A stretch of 64,000 nucleotides of DNA from Candidatus Bathyarchaeota archaeon (GCA_026014485.1 JAOZIE010000001.1:192395-256394), one strand, 5' to 3'. Shown: positions 16,829 through 25,787, numbered from the stretch's first letter. Made by a program: numbers and translations. Notes: generated by a model not told the origin, from the sequence alone.

Positions 16829-18136
16829 TCATGCTCCTGTTTCATGGTTTGATTTTTGAGAGGTCATTTTGAATAGTCTGGGGGCTGCTTCAAGCAATTC
16901 TATGTCGTTATCCATCGCAGCCATCCTCAGGTTTTCGATTAAAGGCACAAACGTTTGCTTCAAAAGGATGGAGGTTAAATCGCCTAAAATTTTTTTCTCC
17001 CTATCGTCCACAGTGCCCATCATGTTCAGGGCTTTAGTGAGTTCTTTTTGGCGGATTTCCTCGGTTCGTGAAAGAACCTCTGCAATAAGTTTGCTGACGT
17101 TTTCGGTTTTCATTGCCCGGTTGACTATGAAGAGTTCCTCGTCGATTATTTTGTTAGCTGCACAGACACAATCCTGACGTTGCTGCTTGTTGCGTTCGGC
17201 GATAAGCTGTAAATCATCAATGTTGTATAGTTTTACTTTTTCTAGGTCTGCAATGGTTTTCTCAACGTTTCGGGGATTTGAAATGTCGATAATCAAGAGG
17301 TCGTTTTTGTTGCTGCGCTGCACCAATAAACTGGAGACTATATCCGTTGTGAGTAGATAGTGCGGTGCAGAAGTAGAGCAAATCACCACATCGGCATCCA
17401 GTATGGTCTCTGCAAGCTTGTCGAACCGGACTGCTTTCCCTGAAAGTTCCTCAGCCAATCGGACAGCGCGGTCGTATGTTCGGTTTGCGATGAAAATCGG
17501 GCAAAGGCAACGCCTCGCTAAGGCTTTCGCAACAAGAGTGCCTGTTTCTCCCGCGCCCATGACAACAATTTTTTTGTCGTCAAAGTTACCTAGCAAAGAT
17601 TCGGCCAACTCAACGGCGGCGGAACCGACGGAAACGGCGCCTTTATTGATGGATGTTTCTTTTCTTACACGTTGACCAACGGTTACCGCTCTGAAAAACA
17701 AGTGCTTAAGCACGGTTCCCGCTGCTTTAGCGTTTTCTGCAGCCACGTAAGCGTTCCATAGTTGATTTATTACTTGGTCTTCGCCAATTACCATTGATTC
17801 TAATCCTGAGGCGATTTTGAGGATATGACGAAAAGCATCCTCGTTTACTGCACATTCGATGGCTTTGGATGCTTCCTCAGACATAAATCCAGCGCGGTTT
17901 GCCAGATAAGATTTGGCTGCTTTGATTGCGGCTTCTCCGTTTTCGCTTACAAGATAGAGTTCCACGCGGTTGCATGTTTGGAGTATAACACATTCGTTGA
18001 TGCTGTCTAGTAAGAGAAGTTCTGAAAATGCATTCCCTTTATCCTTGAAAGATGCCGCCTCAAGCAGAGGTACCCGCGCGTTTTTGTGTGTGAGCCGCAC
18101 GTTGATTATGCTTATGGCTTTAGCGGAGGAATGCAT
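16829..18136 (-). CDS. hemA: Glutamyl-tRNA reductase
   Basis: 435 residues. NADPH-dependent reduction of Glu-tRNA to glutamate-1-semialdehyde, the first committed tetrapyrrole step. Motifs: INVRLTHKNARVPLLE, LQTCNRVELYLV with the catalytic Cys (about residue 54), ASGLESMVIGEDQVINQ, VVMGAGETGTLVAKAL (NADPH site) and VICSTSAPH. The helical dimerisation domain is at the C terminus. The ATG at 18136 is the only reasonable start. A TATA-like box on this strand at 18156-18167 predicts transcription start at or next to the ATG, so the mRNA is probably leaderless. It heads the corrin operon and diverges from the next operon with two bases between start codons. Confidence 0.96.
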   Translation of the reverse strand: MHSSAKAISIINVRLTHKNARVPLLEAASFKDKGNAFSELLLLDSINECVILQTCNRVELYLVSENGEAAIKAAKSYLANRAGFMSEEASKAIECAVNEDAFRHILKIASGLESMVIGEDQVINQLWNAYVAAENAKAAGTVLKHLFFRAVTVGQRVRKETSINKGAVSVGSAAVELAESLLGNFDDKKIVVMGAGETGTLVAKALARRCLCPIFIANRTYDRAVRLAEELSGKAVRFDKLAETILDADVVICSTSAPHYLLTTDIVSSLLVQRSNKNDLLIIDISNPRNVEKTIADLEKVKLYNIDDLQLIAERNKQQRQDCVCAANKIIDEELFIVNRAMKTENVSKLIAEVLSRTEEIRQKELTKALNMMGTVDDREKKILGDLTSILLKQTFVPLIENLRMAAMDNDIELLEAAPRLFKMTSQKSNHETGA

Positions 18137-18138
18137 GG

Positions 18139-19776
18139 TTGGATAAACCGACCAGCTTAAATATAAGCTTTATCGTACATACCCCAAAGGGGCGTCAAAC
18201 CAATAAATTGAGGCATAAAATAGGGCTTGCTTATTTGCCAGGTGCGTTACCCTGCTTTGAAGCGTTCGGCAACTTGCCAACTGACCTTGTCCGCGAGAAT
18301 GGATTCGTCGCGGGTAGACCTGCCTCTGAAGCCCTCGATATGCTGATTGTTCCAGGCGGTAGCCTAGTGGAATCTCAAACCGTGAAAGGGAGTGCTGCCC
18401 AAGAAATTCTCAAGATGGCTGATGCGGGGAAGTTTGTGCTCGGCATCTGTTCGGGTTTTCAGATTCTTTCGAGGGGAACGGACATTGGGAGGTTGTCGGC
18501 TACACCCATCTTCAGGGAGGGACTGGGCTTGATAGACGCAGAGTTTTCGCCTTTAATCTGCACAGACCAAGTTAAAGCCACCATTGTGGGCGCAAGCTGC
18601 CTAACAGACCAAGTTGGCACCGAGGTAACGGGGTTCCACTGCCACACATACGGCAAAATAACGCCTCACAAAAACGCCAAACCCATACTGGTTTCACACG
18701 TTAAACGCCTCAACTACCACAAAAACATCCAAGACCTCACTTCAGGCATATCCAACAAGGAAGGAAACGTCGTCGGCATACTCACACATGCCCTGCTGGA
18801 CCAGAATCCAGCTATAATCCAAGGCATAACCAGAGCGCTAGACATAAACGAAGAGGAACTTGCACAAATCAGAACAGAAAACGCAAAACTACAAAAGCAA
18901 ATCCAAAATGAAGTCGGAGTCGCAACAAACATCTACTCAAACAAAGCCGCAGCCAAAACCAAGATGCATAAAACTTTGCTGGTGACTGCTTTGGGAAGCG
19001 GTTCAGGAAAAACGTTCATTGTAACAGGCTTGGCTGGCGCGTTAAAAAAGAGGGGCGTCAAAGTCGGCGTGGTCAAAGTCGGCGGGGACATACGGGATGT
19101 TGTGCCTACACTTTACCTCATCAAAGAGCCCATCAGAAATTATTCATCAATAAAAATTGGAGAAAGCGGGTGGAACGCGCCTTTGGACACCCTAAAAGAG
19201 GCAAGCAGAGACTACGAGTGCCTCATAATTGAAGGCGCAATGAGCACATTCACAGGGCTGCTTATGGACAAAGTTAAACGCCCCAGTTCAACAGCCGAGG
19301 TCGCTGCGATGCTAGGTGTTCCCACAGTAGTTGTTGCAGGCTGTGAAAAGGAAGGCGTCGAAGGCGCAATGGTCAGCATACTTAGCTACGTGAGGCTCAT
19401 GCAAAGCTTAGGCGTTAACGTAAAAGGTGTAATACTAAACAAAATGCTTCTAAGTTACTTAACTGACGAAATCAGGCAAGTTATCAAACGCGCTTTTTCA
19501 AGAGCAAACGTCGAATTACTGGGTATAGTTCCCCGAATAAACTTGGAAGGAAGAGGCGCAATTCCAGAAATAGAAATAAAGTATGAAGAGTTCGGCGCCA
19601 AAGCCATCGAAATCGCGGAAAACTCTATGGACCTCGACAAAATTGTTGAGGTTGCTGCGCCAGCGGTGGAAACGCATATTGATTCTCGGCAGTTTTCCGA
19701 AAAATTCAAAAATTCCCTTGAAACAAATTTAGGGTCTGATGCGTGTGGAAGAGGGGAAAAAGAGGATTGCTTGTAG
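18139..19776 (+). CDS. CobB/CobQ-like amidotransferase with swapped domain order
   Basis: 545 residues. Residues ~8-225 are a class I glutamine amidotransferase of the CobB/CobQ type: MLIVPGGSLVES, GICSGFQIL with the nucleophile Cys104, and VVGILTHALL with a His near 217. Residues ~235-265 are a charged helical linker. Residues ~278-530 are a P-loop domain (ALGSGSGKTF, P-loop 286-292) like that of cobyrinate a,c-diamide synthase and dethiobiotin synthase. Known CbiA/CobB and CbiP/CobQ have the P-loop domain first, so this order is reversed. The operon suggests glutamine- and ATP-dependent amidation of a tetrapyrrole, possibly replacing CbiA; this is inference. TTG start at 18139 is preceded by GCGGAGGA at 18123-18130. 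Confidence 0.8.
   Translation: MDKPTSLNISFIVHTPKGRQTNKLRHKIGLAYLPGALPCFEAFGNLPTDLVRENGFVAGRPASEALDMLIVPGGSLVESQTVKGSAAQEILKMADAGKFVLGICSGFQILSRGTDIGRLSATPIFREGLGLIDAEFSPLICTDQVKATIVGASCLTDQVGTEVTGFHCHTYGKITPHKNAKPILVSHVKRLNYHKNIQDLTSGISNKEGNVVGILTHALLDQNPAIIQGITRALDINEEELAQIRTENAKLQKQIQNEVGVATNIYSNKAAAKTKMHKTLLVTALGSGSGKTFIVTGLAGALKKRGVKVGVVKVGGDIRDVVPTLYLIKEPIRNYSSIKIGESGWNAPLDTLKEASRDYECLIIEGAMSTFTGLLMDKVKRPSSTAEVAAMLGVPTVVVAGCEKEGVEGAMVSILSYVRLMQSLGVNVKGVILNKMLLSYLTDEIRQVIKRAFSRANVELLGIVPRINLEGRGAIPEIEIKYEEFGAKAIEIAENSMDLDKIVEVAAPAVETHIDSRQFSEKFKNSLETNLGSDACGRGEKEDCL
18156..18167 (-). promoter_or_regulatory. TATA-like box for hemA inside the divergent gene
   Basis: On the minus strand the sequence CTTATATTTAAG is centred about 26 bp upstream of the hemA ATG, the usual archaeal TATA-to-start distance for a leaderless mRNA. 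It lies within codons 6-10 of the divergent CobB/CobQ-like gene, so the two transcription units share their start regions. Confidence 0.55.
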
Positions 19777-20411
19777 ACCTCAAGTTTGAGGGAAAATGCG
19801 TTGTCGTGGTGGGAGGCGGCTTAGAGAGCGTCAGGAAAACCACCGATTTTCTTGAGGCAGGCGCAAAAATCTTGGTGATCAGCAGGTCTTTTTCAAACGG
19901 CATCAAACAGTTGCAGATGCAGAAAAAAATTGAACTGCAACAGACAGAGGTAAAGGACGCAGAAACCTTAGTCAGCAACCTTGTACCTAAGCCAGACTTG
20001 CTGGTAGCCGTCACAAGCAACCATACGCTTAATGCTCAGCTTATCAAACACGCCAAGTCCGCCGGATGCATGGTTTATGCTCCGGATAACCCGTCAACCA
20101 GCGACATTGTGCTCCCCGCTATTGCAAAAATTGGCGACGTAAGAATCGCTGTGTCAACTAACGGAAAAAGCCCCGCGATGGCAAGTGTCATTAGAAAAAG
20201 AATAGAGAAAAACATCAAACCCGAGGATCTGCTTCAGGTGAAGCTGCAGGAGTACATGAGAGGCATCCTCAAAAAAGGGGTTGTAGATCAGAAAACCCGT
20301 AGAGAACGTCTCTACAGTATAATTCAAGACGCTGCGATACAAAAGCTCTTAAAACAGGGCAAATTTGAAGAAGCAAAAGAAAAGGCACTATCTATCGCGG
20401 CTAAGGCATAA
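19743..20411 (+). CDS. Precorrin-2 dehydrogenase / sirohydrochlorin ferrochelatase-type protein (CysG N-domain, Met8-like)
   Basis: 222 residues. NAD-binding VVVVGGGLESVRKTTDFLEAGA (about 19-40), a LLVAVTSNHTLNAQL segment and IAVSTNGKSPAMASVIR, typical of bacterial CysG N-domains and yeast Met8. It oxidises precorrin-2 to sirohydrochlorin, linking SUMT output to CbiX. Whether it also chelates is unknown. The GTG at 19743 overlaps the upstream gene by 34 bases; the TTG at 19767, with GAGGGG 10 bases upstream, is an equally good start and shortens the protein to 214 residues. Confidence 0.9.
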   Translation: MWKRGKRGLLVDLKFEGKCVVVVGGGLESVRKTTDFLEAGAKILVISRSFSNGIKQLQMQKKIELQQTEVKDAETLVSNLVPKPDLLVAVTSNHTLNAQLIKHAKSAGCMVYAPDNPSTSDIVLPAIAKIGDVRIAVSTNGKSPAMASVIRKRIEKNIKPEDLLQVKLQEYMRGILKKGVVDQKTRRERLYSIIQDAAIQKLLKQGKFEEAKEKALSIAAKA

Positions 20412-20436
20412 AGAAAACAAACAGAGGAATAAAACA

Positions 20437-21417
20437 ATGAGTTTCCCATCGGTAAGAATGAGAAGACTACGAAGAACATCCGCATTGCGGTACATAATGA
20501 ACAAAGTTAAGCTTAGCCCAAGCGACTTAATCTACCCAGTTTTTGTTGACGAAAACGCTAAAGCACCTATCCCCATAAAGTCAATGCCAAACTGCTTCCG
20601 CTTCCCCATTGACCAAGTAACAAACGAGGTGAAGCAGGCGTTGGAGCAGGATGTAAAGGCGGTTATGCTTTTTGGTATCCCAAAAACTAAAGATGAAACA
20701 GGCTCCAGCGCGTTTGCCGAGGATGGTGTAGTTCAGCAAGCCATACGCAAGCTGAAGGGCGAATTTGGAGATGAGTTGGTTATCATGGCTGATGTTTGTC
20801 TCTGTGAATACACGGGTCACGGGCATTGCGGCAAAGTGAAGGATGGGCAACTGGAAAACGACCAGACGCTGGAGATTCTGCAGAAGGTGGCGGTTAGCCA
20901 AGCTCAGGCTGGAGCGGATATAGTGGCGCCTTCCGCAATGATTGATGGCCAAGTGAAGTTCATCAGGGAGGCGTTGGATGATGCAGGGTTTGACCAAGTA
21001 GCCATAATGGCATACTCCGCAAAATATGCCTCCAGCTTTTACGGGCCATTCAGGGAAGCGGCGGATTCCACCCCCAAATTTGGAACACGAAAAAGCTATC
21101 AAATGCATTATGGCAATCCAGACGAAGCCTTACGGGAAATTGAGTTAGATATAAACGAAGGCGCAGACGTAGTTATGGTGAAGCCAGCACTTGCTTACTT
21201 AGACATTATTCATCGAGCCAAAGAAAAATTCAATGCGCCCCTTGCCGCCTACAACGTAAGCGGAGAATACTCTATTGTTAAAGCAGCAGCCCAAAACGGT
21301 TGGATAGACGAAAAAGCCGTAGCCCTTGAGATTTTGACGGGGATAAAGCGGGCTGGTGCAGACTTGATATTAACATACTTTGCTAAGGATGTGAAAACAT
21401 GGTTGAATCAAGTGTAA
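20437..21417 (+). CDS. hemB: Delta-aminolevulinic acid dehydratase (porphobilinogen synthase)
   Basis: 326 residues from the ATG at 20437, which has AGAGGA 8-10 bases upstream; longer in-frame starts would overlap the upstream gene and add a basic non-conserved tail. It condenses two ALA to porphobilinogen. Motifs: RMRRLRRTSALR near the start, zinc-site DVCLCEYTGHGHCG (Cys form), AYSAKYASSFYGPFREA with the first Schiff-base Lys, and MVKPALAYLDII with the second. Cytoplasmic. It overlaps hemL by 19 bases. Confidence 0.96.
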   Translation: MSFPSVRMRRLRRTSALRYIMNKVKLSPSDLIYPVFVDENAKAPIPIKSMPNCFRFPIDQVTNEVKQALEQDVKAVMLFGIPKTKDETGSSAFAEDGVVQQAIRKLKGEFGDELVIMADVCLCEYTGHGHCGKVKDGQLENDQTLEILQKVAVSQAQAGADIVAPSAMIDGQVKFIREALDDAGFDQVAIMAYSAKYASSFYGPFREAADSTPKFGTRKSYQMHYGNPDEALREIELDINEGADVVMVKPALAYLDIIHRAKEKFNAPLAAYNVSGEYSIVKAAAQNGWIDEKAVALEILTGIKRAGADLILTYFAKDVKTWLNQV

Positions 21418-22721
21418 ATAACGAAAATAAGTCGAAGGCGCTCTTTGAAAGAGCACAAAAAATTCTGCCCGGCGGCGTAAACAGTCCAGTCCGAGCCTTC
21501 GAGCCGAACCCGTTCTTTGTGAATCACGCCAAAGGCTCAAAGTTGCACAGCGTCGACGGCAAAGCATACGTTGACTACTGCATGGCATATGGCGCCTTGC
21601 TGTTGGGACACGCAAACTCAGAAGTTGTAGACGCCGTCAAAGAGCAACTGCCAAAAGGCACACTATACGGTGTACCCACAGAGCTGGAAACGGAATTTGC
21701 CCAACTTATCCAAAAGATAGTGCCAAGCATGGAGATGATGCGTTTAGTCAACACTGGAACTGAAGCAACTATGCATGCGATTAGAGCAGCTCGAGGGTTC
21801 ACGGAAAGAACGAAAATAATCAAGTTTGAAGGCTGCTTCCACGGCGCCCACGACAACGTCCTCGTAAAGGCAGGTTCAGGAGCGGCAACTTTTGGAGTTC
21901 CCACTTCGCTTGGAATCCCCCAAGAAACCACCCAAAACACAACTGTTTTGCCCTACAACAGCACCGAAGCATTGGAAGAGACGTTCAAGCAGGAAGGAAA
22001 CGAGGTAGCAGCGGTCATCGTGGAACCCGTAATGGGGAACGCAGGCTTAATTCTGCCAAAAACCAATTACCTCCGCGACCTGAGGAAGCTGACGCAGGAA
22101 TACGGTTCAGTGTTGATTTTTGACGAAATAATCAACGGCTTCAGGCTTAGCCTGGGAGGAGCACAGGAACGCTTCAACGTGAAGCCCGACATGACAACGT
22201 TGGGCAAGGTATTGGGCGGTGGTTTCCCCATTGCGGCGTTTGGTGGTAAAAAAGAAATTATGCAGCACATCTCGCCTTCAGGAAAGGTGTATCAGGCAGG
22301 AACCTTCAGCGGCAATCCTATCTCGGCGACGGCGGGCTACACCGTACTGAAAATCCTAAGCCAAAAACAAAACGAGATTTATCCCAGTCTCGAAAGAAAC
22401 TGCGCTGAACTAAGAAAGGCGCTGGTGGATTTGGCGGCGAATTACAATCTGGAAGCACAGGTTTACGGCATCGCGTCCATGTTCCAGATTTTCTTCACAT
22501 CCCAACCCGTCTGCGACATGACATCCGCAAAGTCCGCGGACACACAAAAATTCCAAGCTTACTTCCGCGGGCTTTTGAAGGAGGGTGTGTTCATTCCGCC
22601 TGCACAGTTTGAAACCTGCTTCCTCTCCACCGCGCACAGCGAAGACGACGTAAAGTTCACAGTTAACGCCTTTGATAAAGCGCTACATGCTGCATCAAAA
22701 ACAAGCACAGGGTCAGTTTAA
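21399..22721 (+). CDS. hemL: Glutamate-1-semialdehyde 2,1-aminomutase
   Basis: 440 residues, class III PLP aminotransferase fold. Motifs: ARKILPGGVNSPVRAF-like start (AQKILPGGVNSPVRAF), VNTGTEATMHAIRAARG, FEGCFHGAHD, LIFDEIINGFRLS, and TLGKVLGGGFPIAAFGG with the PLP lysine. It converts glutamate-1-semialdehyde made by HemA into 5-aminolevulinate. Normal length, immediately upstream of hemC with a 2-bp gap. Confidence 0.97.
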   Translation: MVESSVNNENKSKALFERAQKILPGGVNSPVRAFEPNPFFVNHAKGSKLHSVDGKAYVDYCMAYGALLLGHANSEVVDAVKEQLPKGTLYGVPTELETEFAQLIQKIVPSMEMMRLVNTGTEATMHAIRAARGFTERTKIIKFEGCFHGAHDNVLVKAGSGAATFGVPTSLGIPQETTQNTTVLPYNSTEALEETFKQEGNEVAAVIVEPVMGNAGLILPKTNYLRDLRKLTQEYGSVLIFDEIINGFRLSLGGAQERFNVKPDMTTLGKVLGGGFPIAAFGGKKEIMQHISPSGKVYQAGTFSGNPISATAGYTVLKILSQKQNEIYPSLERNCAELRKALVDLAANYNLEAQVYGIASMFQIFFTSQPVCDMTSAKSADTQKFQAYFRGLLKEGVFIPPAQFETCFLSTAHSEDDVKFTVNAFDKALHAASKTSTGSV

Positions 22722-22723
22722 GA

Positions 22724-23656
22724 ATGAAGATAAAAGTCGGCACGAGAGGCAGCAAACTCTCTAGAATTCAAACGGAAAAATTCCTCGAAGAACTCAAGGC
22801 GGCGCGTCCAAACGTTGACTTCGAAATTTCAATCATCAAGACATTGGGTGACACCGAGGGAACAAAACCGCTTTTCGCCATTGATAGCCAAGGAATTTTC
22901 GAGAAAGAAATTGACCAAGCGCTAGTCAATGGGGAAGTTGACTTTGCGGTCTCTAGCCTAAAAGATGTCCCCACCGTAGAAACAGGTGAAACCGTTGTAG
23001 CCGCCGTGCCCAAAAGGGCTTCACCATGCGATGTACTCATCTCCAAAGACGGAGTAGCGTTTAGTGCCCTCAGAAAAGGGGCAGTTATTGGCACAGGCAG
23101 CCTGAGAAGGCTTGCACAGGTCAAAAATCTCCGCCCTGACTTGGATGTCAAACCCATCAGGGGCAACGTTGACACCCGAATCCAGAAGGTAAAAAAGGGC
23201 GAAGTAGACGGCGTGATAGTTGCCGAGGCAGGACTTGAAAGGATGGGGCTGCAAAACCAAATTACGGAACGTTTCCCGCTTGATGTTTTCCCATCAGCAC
23301 CTGGACAGGGCGCGTTGGCTGTGGTGACACGAAACGGCGACCAAGAAATGGCTAAGCTGCTGGAAGTTATAGAGCACCCACCGACGCGCGCAGAGGTCAC
23401 TGCGGAGCGCAGTCTGATGTTTAATCTAGGCGGCGGCTGCCGCGTGCCCATAGGCGCCGTTGGAAAAGCAGACGGAGATACCCTGTCGCTTCTGGGCGTC
23501 ATGTTTACGCTGGATGGGCAAAGCAAAATCGAAGCCGCTGCGAAAGGCTGCCTTGGCGACGCAGAAAGCTTAGGCAGAACAGTTGCGGATAGTCTGGTGG
23601 AGTTGGGCGCTAAAGAAATCGAGACAAAGTGGAGAGAAAAATATGGACCATGGTAA
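22724..23656 (+). CDS. hemC: Hydroxymethylbilane synthase (porphobilinogen deaminase)
   Basis: 310 residues. Polymerises four porphobilinogens to hydroxymethylbilane. Motifs: VGTRGSKLSRIQTE, AVSSLKDVPT, VIGTGSLRRLAQ, IRGNVDTRIQK, PGQGALAV, and LGGGCRVPIGAV with the Cys that carries the dipyrromethane cofactor. Start ATG at 22724. It overlaps the following methyltransferase by 14 bases. Confidence 0.97.
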   Translation: MKIKVGTRGSKLSRIQTEKFLEELKAARPNVDFEISIIKTLGDTEGTKPLFAIDSQGIFEKEIDQALVNGEVDFAVSSLKDVPTVETGETVVAAVPKRASPCDVLISKDGVAFSALRKGAVIGTGSLRRLAQVKNLRPDLDVKPIRGNVDTRIQKVKKGEVDGVIVAEAGLERMGLQNQITERFPLDVFPSAPGQGALAVVTRNGDQEMAKLLEVIEHPPTRAEVTAERSLMFNLGGGCRVPIGAVGKADGDTLSLLGVMFTLDGQSKIEAAAKGCLGDAESLGRTVADSLVELGAKEIETKWREKYGPW

Positions 23657-24398
23657 AGTATTCTTGATCGGCGCGGGACCAGGCGACCCCAAGCTGCTGA
23701 CGGTAAAAGCCACCGAATTGCTAAAGGACGCAAAAATAGTTGTCTACGATCGACTGGTAAGTGAAGAAATACTCCGCTTAATTCCCGATCACGCCGAAAA
23801 AATCTACGTCGGCAAAAAAGCAGGCAAGCATGTGGTGCCTCAGGAGAAAATCACTGAGCTGCTGGTTGAGAAGGCGCTTGCAGGAGAAAATGTGGTTAGG
23901 CTCAAGGGTGGGGATCCGTTCATTTTTGGCAGGGGCGGAGAAGAAGCTGAAGCTCTTGCGGACAATAACATCGAATTCGAAGTGGTTCCGGGGGTTTCGT
24001 CAGCCGTGGCGGCGCCGATGTACGCGGGCATCCCGCTTACTCACAGGGACTACGCATCCTCAGTTGCCATCGTCACAGGTCATCAAGCAGGCGATGGAGA
24101 ACGCATCGTCCACTGGGCAGAAATCGCAAAATCCGTGGACACCCTCGTGATTCTCATGGGCGTCGAATCCCTAAAATCCATAACGGAGAAGCTACTGGAG
24201 AGTGGTGTAAACCCCTCAACCCCTGTAGCCATAATTGAACGGGGAACCTCGAAGCACCAGAAAACCTTAACGGGCAAACTGGGCTCAATCGCTAAAGAAT
24301 CCGAGGAGAAAAATGTGCAGCCGCCCGCAGTCATCGTTATAGGTGGAGTAGTTGAGTTAGGCAGGAAACTTTCATGGTTCAAGACCAGCCGACGCTAA
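23643..24398 (+). CDS. cobA: Uroporphyrinogen-III C-methyltransferase (SUMT)
   Basis: 251 residues. Makes precorrin-2 by methylating C2 and C7 of uroporphyrinogen III. Motifs: KVFLIGAGPGDPKLLTVKA, VVYDRLVSEEIL, GKKAGKH, VVRLKGGDPFIFGRGGEEAEAL, VVPGVSSAVAAPMYAGIPLTHRD and ILMGVESLK. I take the ATG at 23643, four residues before the conserved strand; a start at 23583 would add 20 residues inside hemC. It ends overlapping hemD by 25 bases. The name cobA is used in its SUMT sense. Confidence 0.96.
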   Translation: MDHGKVFLIGAGPGDPKLLTVKATELLKDAKIVVYDRLVSEEILRLIPDHAEKIYVGKKAGKHVVPQEKITELLVEKALAGENVVRLKGGDPFIFGRGGEEAEALADNNIEFEVVPGVSSAVAAPMYAGIPLTHRDYASSVAIVTGHQAGDGERIVHWAEIAKSVDTLVILMGVESLKSITEKLLESGVNPSTPVAIIERGTSKHQKTLTGKLGSIAKESEEKNVQPPAVIVIGGVVELGRKLSWFKTSRR

Positions 24399-25204
24399 AA
24401 GGCAAAACAGTCGCCATAACCCGCCCGTGTGGTCAAGCAGAGGAAGAAGCCGAAATCATACGAAGAGAAGGCGGCATACCCTACTTCATGCCAACCATAA
24501 CAATTAAGGCATCCAGCAACAGGGCACCCATAAAAAAACTCATCACCGAACTGGCAACGGGAAAAACCGACCACGTCATCTTCATGAGTGTAAACGGCGT
24601 AAACCATCTGTTTGCAGCCGCAGAAACCATGCACCTGCGAAGCCAACTTGAAGAGGGACTACAAAAAACCACAGTAACAGCCGTAGGTCCCAGAACAGCA
24701 CAGGAACTCAGAAGCCACAACATCCGCGTAGACTTGGTTCCTGCCAAATACACCTCAGAAGGCGTGCTCGACACGCTAATGCAACAGGGTGTCCAAGACA
24801 GAGTCATCCGTATCCCCCGAACCCCAGCGGCGTCACCTGCGCTGATGGAGAAGCTCAGGAAATTGGGTGCTTTGGTGGAGGAGGTTTACGTTTACGAGTC
24901 AGAAGCCGTCGTTGACCACAACTTGGCAAAAAGGTTTCTTGGCGACCTAACTGATGGACGCATCGACGGGGTGGTTTTTGGCAGTTCAATGTGCGTCAGA
25001 AACCTGTTTTTGATGCTTAACGAATTTTCGTCTGCAGAGCAACTGCGAGATCTACTGAACCGCAAGCAAACCGCCATAGTCGCCATCGGCCCCGTAACCG
25101 CGGACACCCTACGGGGGAGGGGAGTGAAAGTCGACGTTATGCCTAAGGAGCACGTTTTTGAGGCTGCTCTTATCGAATTAGCACACTATTGGAGCAGTCA
25201 GTAA
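24374..25204 (+). CDS. hemD: Uroporphyrinogen-III synthase
   Basis: 276 residues. Two-lobed HemD fold: KTVAITRPCGQAEEEAEIIRREGG at the start, FMSVNGVNHLF, TAVGPRTAQELRSHNI, KLRKLGALVEEVYVYESE, VFGSSMCVRNL and VAIGPVTADTLRGRGVKVDV. It cyclises hydroxymethylbilane with inversion of ring D. Sequence conservation in the family is low, but the motif order and its operon position after hemC and SUMT make the call safe. Last gene of the plus-strand operon. Confidence 0.93.
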   Translation: MVQDQPTLKGKTVAITRPCGQAEEEAEIIRREGGIPYFMPTITIKASSNRAPIKKLITELATGKTDHVIFMSVNGVNHLFAAAETMHLRSQLEEGLQKTTVTAVGPRTAQELRSHNIRVDLVPAKYTSEGVLDTLMQQGVQDRVIRIPRTPAASPALMEKLRKLGALVEEVYVYESEAVVDHNLAKRFLGDLTDGRIDGVVFGSSMCVRNLFLMLNEFSSAEQLRDLLNRKQTAIVAIGPVTADTLRGRGVKVDVMPKEHVFEAALIELAHYWSSQ

Positions 25205-25355
25205 ACAGTGGCTCCGAAAGTCTGTACAGAATTTAGCTATTAACAGAATATCTGAGTTTTCCGTTTTTGTTCAGAGAAAGATAGCTTACGCGTGAGGCTA
25301 TTTCGCAAAATGATGGTAAAAATGAAAAGTGGATTGCAAGGCGGAAGACAAGTTT

Positions 25356-25484
25356 CTATTTTTTGCCCTTGACGTGTTTTGCTGGAAGTGAAACCTGTTT
25401 CCTTTCTTTTCGTTTCTGATCCTTTTCGCGCTGGAGTTTCTTGTGTTGTTCTAGACCCGCAGCTTTCTTGGCTTTTTTAGACAA
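25356..25484 (-). CDS. Very small basic protein, 42 aa
   Basis: Clean reading frame on the minus strand from TTG at 25484 to TAG at 25358-25356. It starts MSKKAKKAAGLEQHKK and continues as a lysine/arginine/glutamine-rich, mostly helical peptide ending PAKHVKGKK, with about 40% Lys+Arg. Such proteins are typically nucleic-acid-binding, but no family was recognised. It lies in the 700-bp gap after hemD. An AAGGTTGAAG stretch just upstream could bind the ribosome. It could be chance, though the composition is even and free of odd codons. Confidence 0.45.
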   Translation of the reverse strand: MSKKAKKAAGLEQHKKLQREKDQKRKERKQVSLPAKHVKGKK

Positions 25485-25682
25485 AGTTCTTCAACCTTGA
25501 TATGGATAGAAAACGATGACACTCAAAAACCTTACTCTTAAACCAAACGTGGTGCTGTCGTTATCTTTTACTGTTTTTTCTCGTTAAATGGAAAAAATAG
25601 AAAAATGCAGGCAATCAATGTGCTGTTCCAAATGCAATTGAGCGGGCAGTAAAGAAAAGAGAAAAACAAAATGTAAAGCGGC

Positions 25683-25787
25683 TTATTTTGTTTTGTTGGC
25701 TTTTTTGGCGCATGCATCGCTGCAATACTTTTTCTTGTTATCGAAGGTCATGTATACTTTTTTGCAAACTGGACATTTCTTATCCAT
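25683..25787 (-). CDS. 34-aa zinc-ribbon-like small protein
   Basis: Minus-strand frame from ATG at 25787 to TAA. It encodes MDKKCPVCKKVYMTF, a short hinge, then KKYCSDACAKKA and a lysine-rich tail. Two CxxC-type pairs (Cys5/Cys8 and Cys22/Cys26) are spaced like a treble-clef or zinc-ribbon knuckle, so one zinc ion is expected. GAAGG lies upstream of the ATG. Too small for usual gene callers. Function unknown. Confidence 0.7.
   Translation of the reverse strand: MDKKCPVCKKVYMTFDNKKKYCSDACAKKANKTK

Noticed and set aside
22768..23733. 321-codon open frame opposite hemC
   Set aside because: It lies wholly antisense to a clear hemC gene and has the Ser/Pro/Leu-rich composition of a shadow frame.
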